From positions 9,811,001 to 9,875,000 of the forward strand of contig NZ_CP108067.1 in assembly GCF_036178145.1 (NCBI RefSeq): a stretch of DNA of 64,000 nt, written 5' to 3'. Source of the stretch: Streptomyces sp. NBC_00273 (GTDB lineage: Bacteria; Actinomycetota; Actinomycetes; Streptomycetales; Streptomycetaceae). This document shows positions 62,300 to 64,000 of this stretch, piece after piece. The first letter of the stretch is position 1. Each line of letters opens with the position of its first letter. The notes below the pieces were generated by a model that was not told where the DNA came from, did not search any database, and saw nothing but the letters and a program-made list of their open reading frames with translations. A program made the position numbers and the translations under genes.

Positions 62300-62463
62300 A
62301 CTCACCAGTCTCACACCCGGTGACCGGCAATGGCGTCGGCCTTCCCGAAGGCGGCCGACGCAGCGGTCTGCGGAATCTCGCGGAACGGGCCGAAAGGCTC
62401 GGTGGAAGCATGAAGATCAGCCCACCGCCTACCGGCGGGTCGGGGACCCGTGTTGAGTGGTGA
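62300..62463 (+). pseudogene. C-terminal scrap of a DevS-like GAF histidine kinase
   Basis: The frame ends GNGVGLPEGGRRSGLRNLAE and RAERLGGSMKISPPPTGGSG, then TRVEW and a stop at 62463. DNGxGLP and SGLxNLxERAxxLGG are the G1 and G2 boxes of NarL-partner (HisKA_3/HATPase) kinases such as DevS or OsdK. The rest of the kinase is absent. It suggests that a cognate two-component system of the stress cluster once lay here. Confidence 0.6.
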
Positions 62464-62527
62464 CGCTGAGTTTGCCGACGGCGTGACAACCACCGGCAGG
62501 TGGGAGGCCGACCCTTGTGGGCGCGGG

Positions 62528-62992
62528 TCAGAGGAAACTGCCGCTGCCGTAGGGCGCGTACAGGTCGAGCAGGCGGATCCGAGCGGCTTGTAGCCGGTGG
62601 GCGAGGACCTGCCCGACCCAATGGCCCAGGGCCGAGCCGAACGCGGTATCGGAATCCATCAGGGAGCGGACCTCCACCGCGTCGAACTCGTAGGCACGGA
62701 CCGGTGTCATCGCCTCGGCGCCGAGGCGCCACATGTAGGGCTTGAACAGCCACGAGCAGCCGACCAGCTCCCCGGCCCCGAGGGTCTCGATGACAGCCGC
62801 GCGTCGACCGGGAACGTGCACGTCCAGGGTCACGGTGCCCGACCGGACGATCCAGAACCGGTCCGCACGACCCCCCTCGTGGAAGAGGCGGGTCCCCTCG
62901 TCGAGGTTGACCTCGCGGGCGAACTCCATCAAGCGCGAACGGCAGTCGGCCGGCAGCGCGGCATTGATGCGGATGGGAGAAGGAGTGCTCAT
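62528..62992 (-). CDS. Cyclic-nucleotide-binding domain protein without HTH
   Basis: A 154-residue protein from ATG 62992 (AGGAGG upstream). The CRP/FNR beta-roll is visible: EFAREVNLDEGTRLFHEGGR, ADRFWIVRSGTVTLDVHVPG and ETLGAGELVGCSWLFKPYMW, followed by one dimer helix (LGHWVGQVLAHRLQAARIRL). The usual C-terminal helix-turn-helix is missing and the protein stops at GSGSFL. It is a stand-alone cNMP-binding or sensor protein, as occurs in DevR/OsdR clusters. Diverges from the FMN-binding protein at 63168. Confidence 0.88.
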   Translation of the reverse strand: MSTPSPIRINAALPADCRSRLMEFAREVNLDEGTRLFHEGGRADRFWIVRSGTVTLDVHVPGRRAAVIETLGAGELVGCSWLFKPYMWRLGAEAMTPVRAYEFDAVEVRSLMDSDTAFGSALGHWVGQVLAHRLQAARIRLLDLYAPYGSGSFL

Positions 62993-63051
62993 GAACGGCC
63001 TCCTGATTCGGGTCCATATCCAGTTTTGGCGAGTGGGTCTGCCCGGGGTAT

Positions 63052-63066
63052 GGGTCCTGTGGGCCC
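63052..63066. promoter_or_regulatory. Candidate stress box GGGTCC-N3-GGGCCC
   Basis: GGGTCC-TGT-GGGCCC has the same six-three-six layout as the perfect dyad at 57406, with one mismatch. A second partial one, AGGGACC-GAAC-GGCC, follows at 63071-63084. Located between the divergent cNMP-binding and FMN-binding genes. Confidence 0.45.
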
Positions 63067-63167
63067 AGGCAGGGACCGAACGGCCTATGCCTGGGCGCGT
63101 CGGGAACGGGGACGCTGGAGAGCACACCGCGACCCCGCCCCGGTCCCATGGACGGAGGGTGCCAACG

Positions 63168-63638
63168 ATGGAGAACCGCCCGGTCGGCAGCGCCGCCGTC
63201 GCTCCTGCCGGCCCTACGCTCCGGAGACGAACGGAAGAGATCGGCACCGAGGAAGCGCTCCGGCTGCTCGGAACCGTCGGACTGGGCCGCATCGTGTTCA
63301 CCCGCCATGCTCTGCCTGCCGTGCGCCCGGTTAACCATCTCCTTGACGACGGCGACATCATCGTCCGCGTTCAGGACGGCTCGACACTGGCGGCCCTGCT
63401 CACGGCCCCGGACAGTCCGGACGTCGTCGTGGCCTACGAGGCCGACGCCATCGACCCTGACACCCGTCTGGGCTGGAGCGTGGTGGCCACCGGCTATGCC
63501 AGCGCCGTCACCGACCCGACCGAGCTGAACCGCTATGCGCAGCGCCTCAAGTCCTGGGCTGACGCACCGTCATCAGATGCCGTTCGGATCAGACCGGGCG
63601 TGGTCACCGGCTTCACGCTCCGGGCAGTCAATTCGTAG
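63168..63638 (+). CDS. Pyridoxamine 5'-phosphate oxidase-like FMN-binding protein
   Basis: A 156-residue split-barrel protein from ATG 63168 (GGAGGG upstream). GTEEALRLLGTVGLGRIVFT, LPAVRPVNHLLDDGDIIVRV, PDVVVAYEADAIDPDTRLGW and SVVATGYASAVTDPTELNRY are the PNPOx-like flavin-binding strands. Members of this type (such as Rv3131-adjacent proteins) are small FMN- or F420-dependent reductases or heme-handling proteins. It is divergent from the cNMP-binding gene and is convergent with the CBS gene that follows. Confidence 0.88.
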   Translation: MENRPVGSAAVAPAGPTLRRRTEEIGTEEALRLLGTVGLGRIVFTRHALPAVRPVNHLLDDGDIIVRVQDGSTLAALLTAPDSPDVVVAYEADAIDPDTRLGWSVVATGYASAVTDPTELNRYAQRLKSWADAPSSDAVRIRPGVVTGFTLRAVNS

Positions 63639-63647
63639 CTGCCCCGA

Positions 63648-64000
63648 TCAGGATCCGCGAGAAGCGGGCGGGCTCTTTCCTTGCTTTCGTGCGCGCGGGC
63701 CGATCTCGTCCCGGGGGCCGGGGGGCTCCTCGAGGACGCTCCAGGCGACCGGGCCGAGCAGGTCCGCCACCCTGCGGAAGACGTCCATGAGCAGGTCGTC
63801 CACGGTCAGCATGCCCACGACTCGCCGCCCGTCCAGGACAGGCAGGCGCCGGACGCCGCTGTTGCGGAACGTCTGGTACGCCGCGTGGATGTCCTGGGCG
63901 GCATCGACGGTGACAGCCGGAGCGGTCATGACCGCTCCCACAGGATCATCGCGGTCGAACTCTCCGGCCACGGCGCGCACTGCGATGTCACGGTCGGTGA
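63648..64000 (-). CDS. CBS-domain protein, partial (5' end beyond the window)
   Basis: The minus-strand frame is open to the right edge. The visible part reads TDRDIAVRAVAGEFDRDDPV, GAVMTAPAVTVDAAQDIHAA and GVRRLPVLDGRRVVGMLTVD, one CBS motif pair, then DLLMDVFRRVADLLGPVAWS and a basic/proline-rich end (KQGKSPPASRGS). Two CBS domains are usual; the first lies mainly outside. These modules bind adenosine nucleotides and occur in the same stress clusters. Confidence 0.85.
   Translation of the reverse strand, partial: TDRDIAVRAVAGEFDRDDPVGAVMTAPAVTVDAAQDIHAAYQTFRNSGVRRLPVLDGRRVVGMLTVDDLLMDVFRRVADLLGPVAWSVLEEPPGPRDEIGPRARKQGKSPPASRGS

Overview
The window is high-GC actinobacterial DNA that looks like Streptomyces: strong third-position GC, GTG starts, GTGA/ATGA gene overlaps, and families typical of that genus (HxlR, DUF6082, DUF6126, DUF6153, HSP18 regulator, GAF/SpoIIE phosphatases, DUF2267, tandem universal stress proteins). 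It is accessory chromosome or linear-plasmid material: five to six insertion sequences or their remnants, and about twenty broken genes.

Region by region. 1-4.4 kb: a divergent hydrolase/HxlR pair around a perfect operator, then a three-gene tyrosine-recombinase cassette whose integrase and XRE genes are broken. 4.4-20 kb: an IS-rich stretch with two IS110 elements (one stopped by an amber codon and nested in an older IS5), three IS5-type elements (two with a probable -1 frameshift signal, one of which landed on the stop codon of a DUF6082 gene), an intact Ser/Thr kinase with WD40 repeats beside a dead PP2C gene, and a SUKH-family gene. 20-26.4 kb: a gene graveyard (CoA-transferase, MFS, quinone oxidoreductase, PAS-GAF-SpoIIE and Na+/alanine symporter fragments) around intact 3-hydroxybutyrate-dehydrogenase-like and GNAT-AAA+ fusion genes.

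26.4-34 kb: an ordered island. An ArsR-like repressor leads a tightly overlapping operon (SulP transporter, FMN-binding protein, anti-sigma-type ATPase, STAS protein, PhnA-like protein). A second ArsR follows, and facing it is a four-gene operon with another anti-sigma-type ATPase. Each of the three transcription units has the same TTGCA-N6-TGCAA palindrome. A beta-carbonic anhydrase with a lost zinc ligand and a DUF305/DUF6153 pair come next. 34-39 kb: a metal P1B-ATPase and an Hsp20 unit with its divergent regulator and two tandem operators. 39.6-43.7 kb: a sulfur (persulfide) stress regulon, with DUF302, persulfide-dioxygenase/rhodanese, rhodanese, TauE, rhodanese-membrane protein and a CstR-like sensor, and three TACCCC(C/T)GGGGTA-type operators. 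43.8 kb: a tRNA-Gly-like 3' remnant that may mark an element boundary.

44.5-54 kb: a PAS/GAF/SpoIIE phosphatase, a dead csoR gene, a methyltransferase/TetR divergent pair, a His-rich membrane protein, a second DUF305/DUF6153/BNR-repeat module and a broken MFS exporter that still carries CsoR-type sites. 54-64 kb: a dormancy or redox-stress cluster (OsmC, universal stress proteins, PfkB, P2-type cation ATPase, DUF1918, cNMP-binding protein, FMN-binding protein, CBS protein) resembling the DevR/OsdR regulon of actinobacteria. All family assignments are from reading the translated sequence; no database search was run.
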